In this document: positions 14,475 through 22,374 of the stretch, in pieces | Layout: every line of letters begins with the position of its first letter | How positions within the stretch are numbered: the first letter of the stretch is position 1 | Assembly: GCA_902766265.1 (NCBI GenBank) | Contig: CACXCY010000222.1 | Coordinates: 1-24,710 of the forward strand | Direction: 5' to 3' | Origin: an uncultured Bacteroidota bacterium | Lineage (GTDB): Bacteria > Bacteroidota > Bacteroidia > Bacteroidales > P3 | Length of the DNA stretch: 24,710 nucleotides | The notes under the pieces: model-generated | What the model saw: only the letters and a program-made list of their open reading frames with translations | The model's database searches: none | Told to the model about the DNA's origin: nothing | Made by a program: the position numbers and the translations under genes

Positions 14475-16904
14475 CTAACGGCCGGTCTTGCGACGGGAGG
14501 ATTTCTTGCCAGTAGTCTGCCGAGACTCCATCTCGGTGCGTCCAAGACGCCAGGTGAGCCCAAAGCTGATGTACTGGCTCTCGGTAGTGCTCTCACTGAC
14601 TGAGGAAATGTAGGGATTGACGCTGGAAGCACCTGTACGGACGGTGCCGAACACATCCGCTACGTTGAGGAACAGCGACATGCGACGGCCGAAGAGGTCG
14701 GTGCTCACTCCGCAGTCAAGTGAGAAATAGGGGTCAACCTCAGCCAACAGGGTCTGCGTGCGGCTACGACAGAGAACATTGGCGAAGAGCTGCAGGCCTT
14801 CAAACCATCCTCCATGTTCGAGAACCTTTGCCCAGAAGTTGAGTCGCAACGAGTAGCAGAGCAGCTCGCTTTCCTTCCACATGCCAGGGCGATACTGGAC
14901 ACGATAGTAGTCGTCGAAAAGGTTGGCATAGAAACGGATGTTCATGAAGTCGGCAGGCCGCAGTGTAGTGTTGAGCGAGATACCGCCCAGCCGTGCAGTG
15001 CCGATATTGAATGGTTCGCTATAGGCCACAATACGCCCGAAGCGGTCGCAAAAAGCCACATCGGCAAGAGTCCCCGTCCTGTCGCGGTCGGCGCTGAGCC
15101 ATGCACTGAGCCCGATGCTGCCAAGGTGGTCGAAGTAGCGCTCCCACCCCAGTTCCAACTTGTCGGCATAACCATTTTTCAACCCAGGGTTGCCGATAGA
15201 GTAGCCATCGTACCCGTAGACAGTGAAACGCGAAAGCTGCGTGGCCGTGGGCGGCGCAACATGGTGGGTGTAGCTAAAGGTAAAGTTGTGCATCGATTCG
15301 GTGCTATACGAAGCGTGGATGGTAGGACTGAAGGTGAGACAGTGTTTGCGTACATCGCCACTGTCAACATGACTGTAGTCAAGGTCGTACCAGGCGTGGT
15401 CCATCGACAGCGAAGCACCGAGGGTGAGATGCCCAAAGTGATGTTCTGCACCAGCATAGACCGACAGCTCACTGGTAGCATTGGAGAAAGTGTAGCTACG
15501 CAGCGAGTCGACAAAGCCGCCATCGGTGGCATCAACACCTTTGCGTTCTGACACAATGCTGGCCATGAGGCCCAAGTCCACCTCACCGTGCTTGCTATAA
15601 GGCAGCGCAACATCAGCCATAACACCGTGCCACTGCGTGGGATTTGAACCCGTCAGGCAACGGTCAAAATCGAGAGACGCGATACTATCGTGCCGCCGCC
15701 AAGAGTGACTGTATGAGCGACTGTGCGTCAAAGTGCCGGTATAGTCCAGATAGAGCATACCACCGAGAGTGTCAAGTTTCTTCTCCAGCATCACACCAAA
15801 GGCAATATCAGTCATTGCATCGGCACTGCGACGCATCTCATTGTAGAAATAACGGCCCGGACCATGGATAAACTCCGTGCGCTCGGTGCGAGAGCTTAGA
15901 CTTGCGCTGTCGTGTGAGGCAGTAGTCCACAGCCAAAGGTTGACCAATGTGTTAGAGTCTATATTGTAGTCGAAATCCAGACCAAAGTTGCCGTTAAGCG
16001 TGCGGTTTGCACTATGTCCTTTCGTTGAGACAACGGACGAGAGCGTGCTGTCGGGTGCCAGCAGATGGCTCTCGTTACTCGTGGAACCATCGTAACTGTC
16101 ATAGTTACCACTCACAAAGAGATTAAAGCGCACCTTCTCGTTCGCCCACACATAATCCCCCCACGGCTCCGCCTGCGGACGGGTGTTGGCGTTCAGCCCG
16201 AGACAGAACAGTTCATTGCGCTTCACCTTGGCAGTGGTGACAATGTTGATGACACAGTTCTTCGTGTGGTACTTTGCCGAAGGGTGGGCAATGACCTCGA
16301 TGCGCTGCAACGTGCCAGCGGGTAATGACTTAAGGTACTGTTTCAGTCCTTCGGTCTTAAGGTGCGACGGTTTGTCGTTAATCCATATAGTCACCTCCGC
16401 ACCTCCACGGTACTTGATGTTGCCTTCGGCGTCCACCTCCACACCTGGGGCATTCTGCAACGCATCGACAGCGTTGCCGCTCTGCACGCTGGGGTCGTCG
16501 CTCACGTTGTAGAACACCTTCTCGCCGTCGGCACTATAGAGCGGTCGGCTGGCAGTGACTTGCACCTCCTTCAGCGCCGTCGCATTGTCGGCAATCTCAA
16601 TAGCACCTAAATTCGTGTCACGCACAACAGAGATGTCCTGCCACCAAGTCTCGTGACCGACGGCGGTTATCCTCAGTATATATATGCCCTGCGTGACACC
16701 CGCCAACGAGAACACGCCGTCGAAGTCACTTGTAGTCCCATAGGCAAATGCACTGTCGCTCTGCTGCAAAAGCACGCAGTTCGCGAAAGGTAACGCCTCA
16801 CCTTTAGCGTCCATCAGGGTCCCGCGGAGAGTAAACGCGTTTTGTGCCGTTACGGCACTGGCCATACTCATTGCGAGTATCGCCAATATAAATCTATTTT
16901 GCAT
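14475..16904 (-). CDS. Outer membrane beta-barrel receptor (TonB-receptor-like, carboxypeptidase-regulatory N-terminus)
   Basis: An 809-residue outer membrane protein. A signal peptide (residues 1-20, ending VTAQ) is followed by a carboxypeptidase-regulatory-like beta sandwich at about 24-107 (LRGTLMDAKGEALPFANCVL, GVFSLAGVTQGIYILRI). Next is a plug-like domain at about 112-215 (VQVTASRPLY, GNAVDALQNAPGVEVDAEGNIKYRGG, LKSLPAGTLQRIEVI, VINIVT), then a large C-terminal beta barrel (OMP_b-brl_3 type) with alternating aromatic and polar strands up to about residue 788. Such proteins are TonB-dependent-receptor relatives, but many of this subgroup lack a recognised substrate, and no SusD partner lies nearby. 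An odd feature is the basic tail of about 21 residues (788-809, with KKSSRRK) after the last predicted strand SQYISFGLTWRLG, where most barrels end in an aromatic residue. It is transcribed alone. Confidence 0.9.
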   Translation of the reverse strand: MQNRFILAILAMSMASAVTAQNAFTLRGTLMDAKGEALPFANCVLLQQSDSAFAYGTTSDFDGVFSLAGVTQGIYILRITAVGHETWWQDISVVRDTNLGAIEIADNATALKEVQVTASRPLYSADGEKVFYNVSDDPSVQSGNAVDALQNAPGVEVDAEGNIKYRGGAEVTIWINDKPSHLKTEGLKQYLKSLPAGTLQRIEVIAHPSAKYHTKNCVINIVTTAKVKRNELFCLGLNANTRPQAEPWGDYVWANEKVRFNLFVSGNYDSYDGSTSNESHLLAPDSTLSSVVSTKGHSANRTLNGNFGLDFDYNIDSNTLVNLWLWTTASHDSASLSSRTERTEFIHGPGRYFYNEMRRSADAMTDIAFGVMLEKKLDTLGGMLYLDYTGTLTHSRSYSHSWRRHDSIASLDFDRCLTGSNPTQWHGVMADVALPYSKHGEVDLGLMASIVSERKGVDATDGGFVDSLRSYTFSNATSELSVYAGAEHHFGHLTLGASLSMDHAWYDLDYSHVDSGDVRKHCLTFSPTIHASYSTESMHNFTFSYTHHVAPPTATQLSRFTVYGYDGYSIGNPGLKNGYADKLELGWERYFDHLGSIGLSAWLSADRDRTGTLADVAFCDRFGRIVAYSEPFNIGTARLGGISLNTTLRPADFMNIRFYANLFDDYYRVQYRPGMWKESELLCYSLRLNFWAKVLEHGGWFEGLQLFANVLCRSRTQTLLAEVDPYFSLDCGVSTDLFGRRMSLFLNVADVFGTVRTGASSVNPYISSVSESTTESQYISFGLTWRLGRTEMESRQTTGKKSSRRKTGR

Positions 16905-17401
16905 TGGTAAATCCGTTAATAATTGAACATAGCGGACTGGCTGACCAAAGCGGCAAATACCGTCGGACTAATCAAATACAATGCCCAACAGCCAATCCCA
17001 TTCACACCCTGAATGTAGATGTTACGGTGCCCTGAGTACCTCATGGAACGTCACCGCCTCATTTTCCATGTCTGGAACATCGCCATCATACATCCACCCC
17101 ACGGTACATTCCCTTTGTTCACTATTAACAGAACTAAATATCATTACTTCATCATTTACGACCTTATAACGCCAACATACGGGGAAAATTGCCCAACACT
17201 ATCAAAAACAGGAAGCACCCGAGTATTCTCTGTCTGCCATACTATATATTGTATTATATATTGAGGGGGTACCAGGATGAGGTTGCATCCCAAAACCACT
17301 ATGGAGCTCGGAACGCAACATGACAAGAGTTGCCCAGAAACCGTTACTAGGCCTCCCTGTTCGGGCTGAAGAAAAAGAGGGGGCGACGAGCAGAGCCGAC
17401 A
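16905..17401. other. Intergenic region (497 bp) without a supported gene
   Basis: This stretch lies between the minus-strand receptor gene and the end of rsmG. Only short overlapping ORFs without family resemblance are present. No perfect TAnnTTTG element was found on the minus strand; TGTATTTG and GGTATTTG (plus about 16973 and 16954) each miss part of the consensus. Near 17235-17265 there is an AT-rich stretch with the direct repeat TATATATTG/TATATATTG. It shares a 20-mer (18 of 20 identical) with the htpG upstream region. No riboswitch signature was recognised. Confidence 0.6.
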
Positions 17402-18025
17402 CTACATCGGGATATGCACTACCTGTTTGGTCTGGAAATACTCCTCTTCGAAGAAATCGCTGATATTGAATGTACGGACATGCTTACTGAGCGGTGCGAG
17501 CTCTGCCGTCAGGTCGCCGCCTTTGAGATAGAGAATGCCGTTGTGGAGCTTGTGGTACTGCACGTCGGAGACCTTGCCCCTCACCCACCCCACAAACTGG
17601 GGCAAATCAGTGACGGCACGACTGACAATGAAATCAAAGTCGGAAGCCCTCATCGACTCCACACGCGCCTGCTCAACACTCACATTCTGAAGGTCGAGCT
17701 GCCGCACCGCGTCCTGCACCACCTTGATTTTCTTGCCCACCGAGTCGACCAGCCGGAAACGAGCTTCGGGAAAGAGTATGGCCAACGGGATGCCAGGGAA
17801 TCCTCCGCCCGTACCCACATCAAGAATCTCCGCCATGCTTTTGAGGGGCTGCACCTTGGCGATAGCCAGGGAATGGAGGACATGGTGTTCCATGAAATGC
17901 TCCATATCCTTGCGGGAGATAACGTTTATCTTTGCATTCCAGCTGTCATACAAAGCGGGCATGGCCGCAAACTGCTCCTGTTGGCGCGGAGTGAGGTTGG
18001 GGAAATATTTGCAGATAATATCCAT
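17402..18025 (-). CDS. rsmG: 16S rRNA (guanine-527-N7)-methyltransferase
   Basis: A 207-residue SAM-dependent methyltransferase (GidB/RsmG) that modifies G527 of 16S rRNA; loss in other bacteria gives low-level streptomycin resistance. The SAM motif ILDVGTGGGFPGIPLAILFP spans about residues 67-86. Other signatures are the upstream NVISRKDMEHFMEHHVLHSL segment, FRLVDSVGKKIKVV at about 90-103 and the IVSRAV motif at about 133-138. Length is normal for the Bacteroidota form. It starts 168 bp downstream of rpoD on the same strand, but a strong terminator lies between them, so it probably has its own promoter, which I could not identify. Confidence 0.94.
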   Translation of the reverse strand: MDIICKYFPNLTPRQQEQFAAMPALYDSWNAKINVISRKDMEHFMEHHVLHSLAIAKVQPLKSMAEILDVGTGGGFPGIPLAILFPEARFRLVDSVGKKIKVVQDAVRQLDLQNVSVEQARVESMRASDFDFIVSRAVTDLPQFVGWVRGKVSDVQYHKLHNGILYLKGGDLTAELAPLSKHVRTFNISDFFEEEYFQTKQVVHIPM

Positions 18026-18124
18026 CGGGAGATTATTGGTTGGTTAGGGGAATACCCGTTCAGGTCTGAGGGAAAACAGTTCTGTCGTAGGTGACGATAT
18101 CGGAAGGATACCCTCGCTGGTAAT

Positions 18125-18166
18125 AAAAAAGGTGCAAAGCGACATGACACCGGCACTTTACACCTT
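18125..18166 (-). terminator. Rho-independent terminator of rpoD
   Basis: Read on the minus strand, AAGGTGTAAAG (plus 18156-18166) pairs with CTTTGCACCTT (plus 18129-18139) in an 11-bp stem with one U.G pair and a 16-nt loop. It is followed at once by TTTTTTATTA. It begins 27 nt after the rpoD stop and ends before rsmG. Confidence 0.9.
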
Positions 18167-18193
18167 CGGTTGCTCGCCAAGGAAGCTCATTCA

Positions 18194-19054
18194 CTACAGA
18201 TATGCCAGCAAGTGCTTGCTCTTCGAACTCTGCTTGAGACGCTTGATACCCTTTTCCTTGATTTGGCGCACACGCTCACGGGTAAGGCCAAACTTCATGG
18301 CTATCTCGTCCAAACTGAGGGCGTAAGGAATGCCGATACCGAAATACATCTTGATAACCTCACGCTCATATTCGGTCAGCGTAGAGAGCGAATGCTCCAC
18401 TTCGAGAGCCAGCGACTCCTGCATAAGCGACGCATCAGTGGGCGGCGTATCCTCGTTGGGAAGCACGTCGACATAGTTCACGTCCTCATCCGCCACCAGC
18501 GGAGCATCAATGGAGATATGGCGGCTGGAAATGCCCAATATACTCTTGACCTTGTCCTCTGGCATATCCAACATCTCGGCCAATTCCTCTTCCGAAGGGA
18601 CTCGCTCCAGCTTCTGCTCCAGCTGGGACATGTACTTCTTCAGCTTGTTCAACGCGCCCAATTGGTTGGAAGGTAGACGCACAATACGGCTGTTCTCGGC
18701 GATGGCCTGGAGAATGCTCTGGCGAATCCACCACACCGCATAAGATATGAACTTAAAGCCACGAGTCTCGTCGAAACGCTTGGCGGCCTTGATAAGACCT
18801 ACGTTGCCTTCATTGATAAGGTCGGGGAGACTGAGACCCTGATTCTGATATTGCTTTGCCACCGAAACAACAAAACGCAGATTGGCCTTGGTCAGTTTGT
18901 CAAGAGCGGCCTGGTCACCCTGTCTAATACGCTGTGCAAGTTGCACCTCCTCTTCCGGAGTAAGCAACTCCTCACTGCAGATGTCTTGCAGGTATTTGTC
19001 AAGCGACTTGATGTCTCGGTTGGTGATGGAATGGGTTATTTTTAATTGACGCAT
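18194..19054 (-). CDS. rpoD: Primary RNA polymerase sigma factor (sigma70/SigA, Bacteroidota type)
   Basis: A 286-residue group 1 sigma factor. It has region 1.2 (SLDKYLQDICSEELLTPEEE, about 17-36), region 2 with the core-binding and -10-recognising segments (NLRFVVSVAKQYQNQGLSLP; LINEGNVGLIKAAKRF; FISYAVWWIRQSI, about 58-114), region 3 (about 128-205) and region 4.2 with the helix-turn-helix SLDEIAMKFGLTRERVRQIK (247-266). Region 1.1 and the large non-conserved insert of proteobacterial RpoD are absent, which is normal for Bacteroidota, whose primary sigma recognises TAnnTTTG promoters. That fits the promoter elements seen in this window. It is divergent from ffh across 224 bp and ends at a strong terminator. 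Its own promoter was not clear. Confidence 0.95.
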   Translation of the reverse strand: MRQLKITHSITNRDIKSLDKYLQDICSEELLTPEEEVQLAQRIRQGDQAALDKLTKANLRFVVSVAKQYQNQGLSLPDLINEGNVGLIKAAKRFDETRGFKFISYAVWWIRQSILQAIAENSRIVRLPSNQLGALNKLKKYMSQLEQKLERVPSEEELAEMLDMPEDKVKSILGISSRHISIDAPLVADEDVNYVDVLPNEDTPPTDASLMQESLALEVEHSLSTLTEYEREVIKMYFGIGIPYALSLDEIAMKFGLTRERVRQIKEKGIKRLKQSSKSKHLLAYL

Positions 19055-19154
19055 AATAACATTGTTTGCTAATCTGGGTTTCTCTAATTTCTCTGTTTAA
19101 CGACAAAAAGACAAAAATGTTTCTTTACAAGTAAAAAAAAGATTTTTGGCACGG

Positions 19155-19183
19155 CAATATGTCAAAAAAAAGTCGTACCTTTG
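19155..19183 (+). promoter_or_regulatory. Bacteroidota-type promoter for ffh
   Basis: TACCTTTG at 19176-19183 matches the -7 consensus TAnnTTTG exactly, after an A-rich spacer (AAAAAAAAGTCG). The -33 element is weak (AATATGTC around 19156). This leaves a leader of about 95 nt to the ffh ATG. Position and consensus support it; no other plus-strand match is as good in the 224-bp divergent gap. Confidence 0.6.
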
Positions 19184-19278
19184 CATCTCAACGAAAGTAC
19201 ATAAACAAAACATTGTGTGACGATAAGCATCTGAACCTTCAACCAAAACAAAAAGAATACAAAACATAAACGACAATA

Positions 19279-20604
19279 ATGTTTGAGAATTTAAGCAGCA
19301 AGATTGAAAAAGCGCTCCACACCCTGCGAGGCAAAGGCACCATAACCGACATCAACGTGGCCGAGACCGTAAAGGAGGTGCGAAAAGCACTACTGGATGC
19401 CGACGTGAGCTATCCAATTGCCAAAGAGTTTACTGACAAAGTAAAAGCCGAAGCTCTCGGACATAACGTGATACAGAGCGTTGAGCCAGGGCAAATGATG
19501 GTGAAGATTGTCAAGGACGAGCTGACAAAACTAATGGGCAGCGAAACTGCCGACATCAACATCAAAGGCAGCCCTGCCGTAGTACTCATTGCTGGTCTAC
19601 AGGGCTCCGGCAAGACAACATTCAGCGCCAAACTAGCCAACTACCTAAAAACCAAGAAGGCCAAAAACGTAATGCTTGTGGCTGGCGACGTATATCGTCC
19701 CGCTGCCATCAACCAACTACAAGTACTCGGCGAGCAGATTGGCGTGCCTGTTTTCGCACAGATGGGTGTCACTGACCCTGTGAAAATTGCAGAAGACGCT
19801 ATCCGAGAATCTCGCTTGAAGGGTGTCAATGTGGTCATCGTAGATACCGCAGGCCGTCTGGCTGTCGACGAAGAAATGATGAGCGAGATTGCCGCGCTCA
19901 AAAAGGCGCTACAACCTCAGGAGACACTCTTCGTAGTGGACTCCATGACAGGACAAGACGCAGTAAATACTGCCAAAGCATTCAACGAGCGTATTGACTA
20001 CGACGGCGTGGTGCTGACAAAACTGGATGGCGACGCACGTGGTGGTGCTGCACTGACGATACGCTACTCTGTCAAGAAACCTATCAAGTTCATTGGTATC
20101 GGCGAAAAGATGGATGCCCTTGACGTATTCCACCCTGACCGTATGGCCAACCGCATCCTCGGCATGGGCGATGTGGTGTCTCTCGTGGAACGCGCCCAAG
20201 AACAGTACGACGAGGAAGAAGCCCGCAAGATACAAAAACGCCTAGTCAAGAATGAATACAACTACGAGGATTTTCTGGCACAGATAGGTCAGATTAAGAA
20301 AATGGGTAATATGAAGGATCTGATAGGCATGATTCCTGGCATGTCAAAACTGACCAAAGATGTGGAAATTAACGATGACGCTTTTATGCCCATTGAGACC
20401 ATTATAGGATCCATGACACCTTATGAGCGCCGCAACCCCAGCTGTCTCAACGGCAGCCGCAAACAACGTATTGCGGCGGGCAGCGGCAGATCCATCCAAG
20501 AGGTGAACCGATTGATTAAGCAATTTGAGGACACCCGCAAAATGATGAAGATGGTCTCCAACGGCAAAGGTAAAATGCCCATGATGCCGAAACGCCACAG
20601 ATAA
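19279..20604 (+). CDS. ffh: Signal recognition particle protein Ffh (SRP54)
   Basis: A 441-residue SRP GTPase that binds signal sequences emerging from the ribosome and delivers them to FtsY and SecYEG. The N domain (about 1-95) contains EVRKALLDADVSYPIAKEF. The G domain has GLQGSGKTT (106-114), DVYRPAAINQL, DTAGR (189-193) and TKLDGDARGG (247-256). The M domain (about 328-433) includes MGNMKDLIGMIPGMSK, the RNA-binding GSRKQRIAAGSGRSIQEVN and a methionine-rich C-terminal end. Length is normal. It heads a plus-strand run with folD (41 bp later) and two glycosyltransferases. No 4.5S SRP RNA gene was seen nearby. Confidence 0.96.
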   Translation: MFENLSSKIEKALHTLRGKGTITDINVAETVKEVRKALLDADVSYPIAKEFTDKVKAEALGHNVIQSVEPGQMMVKIVKDELTKLMGSETADINIKGSPAVVLIAGLQGSGKTTFSAKLANYLKTKKAKNVMLVAGDVYRPAAINQLQVLGEQIGVPVFAQMGVTDPVKIAEDAIRESRLKGVNVVIVDTAGRLAVDEEMMSEIAALKKALQPQETLFVVDSMTGQDAVNTAKAFNERIDYDGVVLTKLDGDARGGAALTIRYSVKKPIKFIGIGEKMDALDVFHPDRMANRILGMGDVVSLVERAQEQYDEEEARKIQKRLVKNEYNYEDFLAQIGQIKKMGNMKDLIGMIPGMSKLTKDVEINDDAFMPIETIIGSMTPYERRNPSCLNGSRKQRIAAGSGRSIQEVNRLIKQFEDTRKMMKMVSNGKGKMPMMPKRHR

Positions 20605-20645
20605 TCAAGAAACATTCTTGTCAACACACGAAAAACAACCATACT

Positions 20646-21527
20646 ATGTTCCAAATACTTGATGGCAAAGCCACCGCCACCCAAATTAAAGACGAAATAG
20701 CTAACGAGGTACGCCGCATCACAGCCGATGGCAAACGTCCTCCACACCTTGCCGCCGTATTGGTGGGCGATGATGGTGCCAGCATGACTTATGTAGCCAA
20801 CAAAGAGAAGGCAAGCCATGAGGTGGGATTCACCTCATCGGTATATCGCTTCCCCGCCAATATCAAGGAAGAGGATTTAATACAGACCATAGAATTCCTC
20901 AACAAAGATGAAGAGATTGACGGTTTTATCGTACAATTACCTCTGCCAAAACAGATCAACGAACAACACATAATAGACGCAATATCTCCCAACAAGGATG
21001 TAGACGGCTTCACCCCTGTCAACATCGGACGCATGGTACTGGATGAGAGTGCATTCATTCCTGCCACTCCGATGGGAATCTGCACATTGTTGGAACGCTA
21101 CAACATAGAGACATCCGGAAAACATTGCGTAGTGGTAGGACGTAGCAACATTGTAGGCACACCTGTTGCAAACCTCATGTCACGCAAAAATGCACACGCA
21201 AATTGCACCGTCACACTCTGCCACAGCCAGACCAAGAACCTATCAGATATCACACGTCAAGCCGACATCCTGATTGTAGCCATCGGTAAACCTGAATTTA
21301 TCACTGCTGACATGGTGAAAGACGATGTGGTCGTGATTGATGTTGGCATCCATCGTATTCCCGACGCCTCGAAAAAAAACGGATTCCATCTAATTGGAGA
21401 TGTGAAACACAGTGAAGTTGACAACAAATGCAGTTGGGTGACACCCGTGCCGGGTGGTGTTGGTCCTTTGACTATCGTTTCATTGTTGCAGAACACTCTG
21501 AAAGCATACAAAAACAAATTTGAGTAA
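20646..21527 (+). CDS. folD: Methylenetetrahydrofolate dehydrogenase / methenyltetrahydrofolate cyclohydrolase
   Basis: A 293-residue bifunctional enzyme that converts 5,10-methylene-THF to 10-formyl-THF with NADP. The catalytic Tyr and Lys are in MTYVANKEKA (Tyr49, Lys53). IVQLPLPK (95-102) and NKDVDGFTPVN (116-126) form the folate site, VVVGRSNIVGTP (162-173) the dinucleotide site, and PVPGGVGPLTI lies near the C-terminus. Most relatives have GVGPMT at that last motif; Leu replaces Met here, a conservative change. It lies 41 bp after ffh and 30 bp before the GT2 gene, so it is probably in the same transcript. Confidence 0.95.
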   Translation: MFQILDGKATATQIKDEIANEVRRITADGKRPPHLAAVLVGDDGASMTYVANKEKASHEVGFTSSVYRFPANIKEEDLIQTIEFLNKDEEIDGFIVQLPLPKQINEQHIIDAISPNKDVDGFTPVNIGRMVLDESAFIPATPMGICTLLERYNIETSGKHCVVVGRSNIVGTPVANLMSRKNAHANCTVTLCHSQTKNLSDITRQADILIVAIGKPEFITADMVKDDVVVIDVGIHRIPDASKKNGFHLIGDVKHSEVDNKCSWVTPVPGGVGPLTIVSLLQNTLKAYKNKFE

Positions 21528-21557
21528 CCTTCATCTAAAATTACAATACTAACAGCC

Positions 21558-22334
21558 ATGAAAATCCTCATCGTAGTTCCCTGCTACAACGAATCTGAAC
21601 GCCTGAGACAGGAGGACTTTGTTCAGTTTGTCGAGAGGCACGAAGACATCGAATTCCTTTTTGCCAACGATGGAAGCCGGGACAATACCCTTGAGGTGTT
21701 GCAACAACTCTGCACCCGCCATCCTCACCTGCATCTGTTAGACATCCAACCTAACGGAGGAAAAGCCGAAGCTGTACGCAAAGGCATGCTATACGGTGCA
21801 GAAACGCCCATTATGGACGGTGGGATAAAACCTGACTACATTGCTTTTTGGGATGCAGACTTGGCTACTCCCCTTTTTGAAATTCCGCGCATGGCCGAAT
21901 GGATGGCAGGGCAAGCTCTTGATGCAAATAGTCCGCACACATACGACATCGTGATGGGAACCCGTCTGCTTCGCTTAGGGGCCAAGGTCAAACGCAAAAA
22001 GATGCGCCATTATCTAGGACGTTGTTTTGCCACATGCGTTTCCATCATGCTCAATTTACCGGTGTACGACAGCCAGTGCGGAGCCAAAATGTTCACCACT
22101 GAAGTAGTACGTAATATATTTCAAGAATCATTCTCTACCAGATGGTTATTTGATGTAGAACTGCTGGCACGGTACCAACAACGCTACGGACACAAAAACG
22201 CCTGCGAACAAATATATGAATTTCCACTGTTTCAATGGATTGACATTGATGGTTCCAAACTAAAAAGCCGTGACTTTTTCAAAGCCCCAATAGAATTGCT
22301 CCGAATCAAAAGACGATACAAATTCAACAAATAA
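21558..22334 (+). CDS. GT2 family glycosyltransferase, ALG5/dolichyl-phosphate-sugar synthase-like
   Basis: A 258-residue GT-A-fold glycosyltransferase. IVVPCYNESERL (about 4-15), FANDGSRDNT, NGGKAEAVRKGML and the DXD-type FWDADLATP (about 94-102) are the nucleotide-sugar and metal signatures. RHYLGRCFATCVSIMLNLPV followed by YDSQCGAKMF is characteristic of the ALG5/DPM1/GtrB group, which transfers a hexose from UDP or GDP to a polyprenyl phosphate. Unlike GtrB it has no C-terminal membrane helices, so it should act as a peripheral membrane enzyme. Its partner is probably the GT-C-like gene 40 bp downstream, which would use the lipid-linked sugar on the periplasmic side. The sugar cannot be told from the sequence. 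Confidence 0.86.
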   Translation: MKILIVVPCYNESERLRQEDFVQFVERHEDIEFLFANDGSRDNTLEVLQQLCTRHPHLHLLDIQPNGGKAEAVRKGMLYGAETPIMDGGIKPDYIAFWDADLATPLFEIPRMAEWMAGQALDANSPHTYDIVMGTRLLRLGAKVKRKKMRHYLGRCFATCVSIMLNLPVYDSQCGAKMFTTEVVRNIFQESFSTRWLFDVELLARYQQRYGHKNACEQIYEFPLFQWIDIDGSKLKSRDFFKAPIELLRIKRRYKFNK

Positions 22335-22374
22335 CAAAGCACAAGCCACATCAGCCATCTCAAATCATATCGAA

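Noticed and set aside
15639..15651. GGGATTTGAACCC, which looks like the complement of a tRNA T-arm.
   Set aside because: It lies inside the well-supported receptor coding sequence, and no acceptor, D or anticodon arm can be built around it. It is a chance match.
17202..17402. A 66-codon minus-strand ORF starting with GTG and overlapping the rsmG stop by one base.
   Set aside because: The overlap looks like translational coupling, but the peptide has no domain-like pattern, runs across AT-rich repeat sequence and resembles no family I know. A real small gene cannot be ruled out, but I cannot support one.
19145..19163. TTGGCACGGCAATATGTC upstream of ffh as a sigma54 element.
   Set aside because: The -24-like half TGGCACG is good, but the -12 half lacks the TTGC core at the required distance. 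A perfect TAnnTTTG element lies just downstream and explains ffh expression better.
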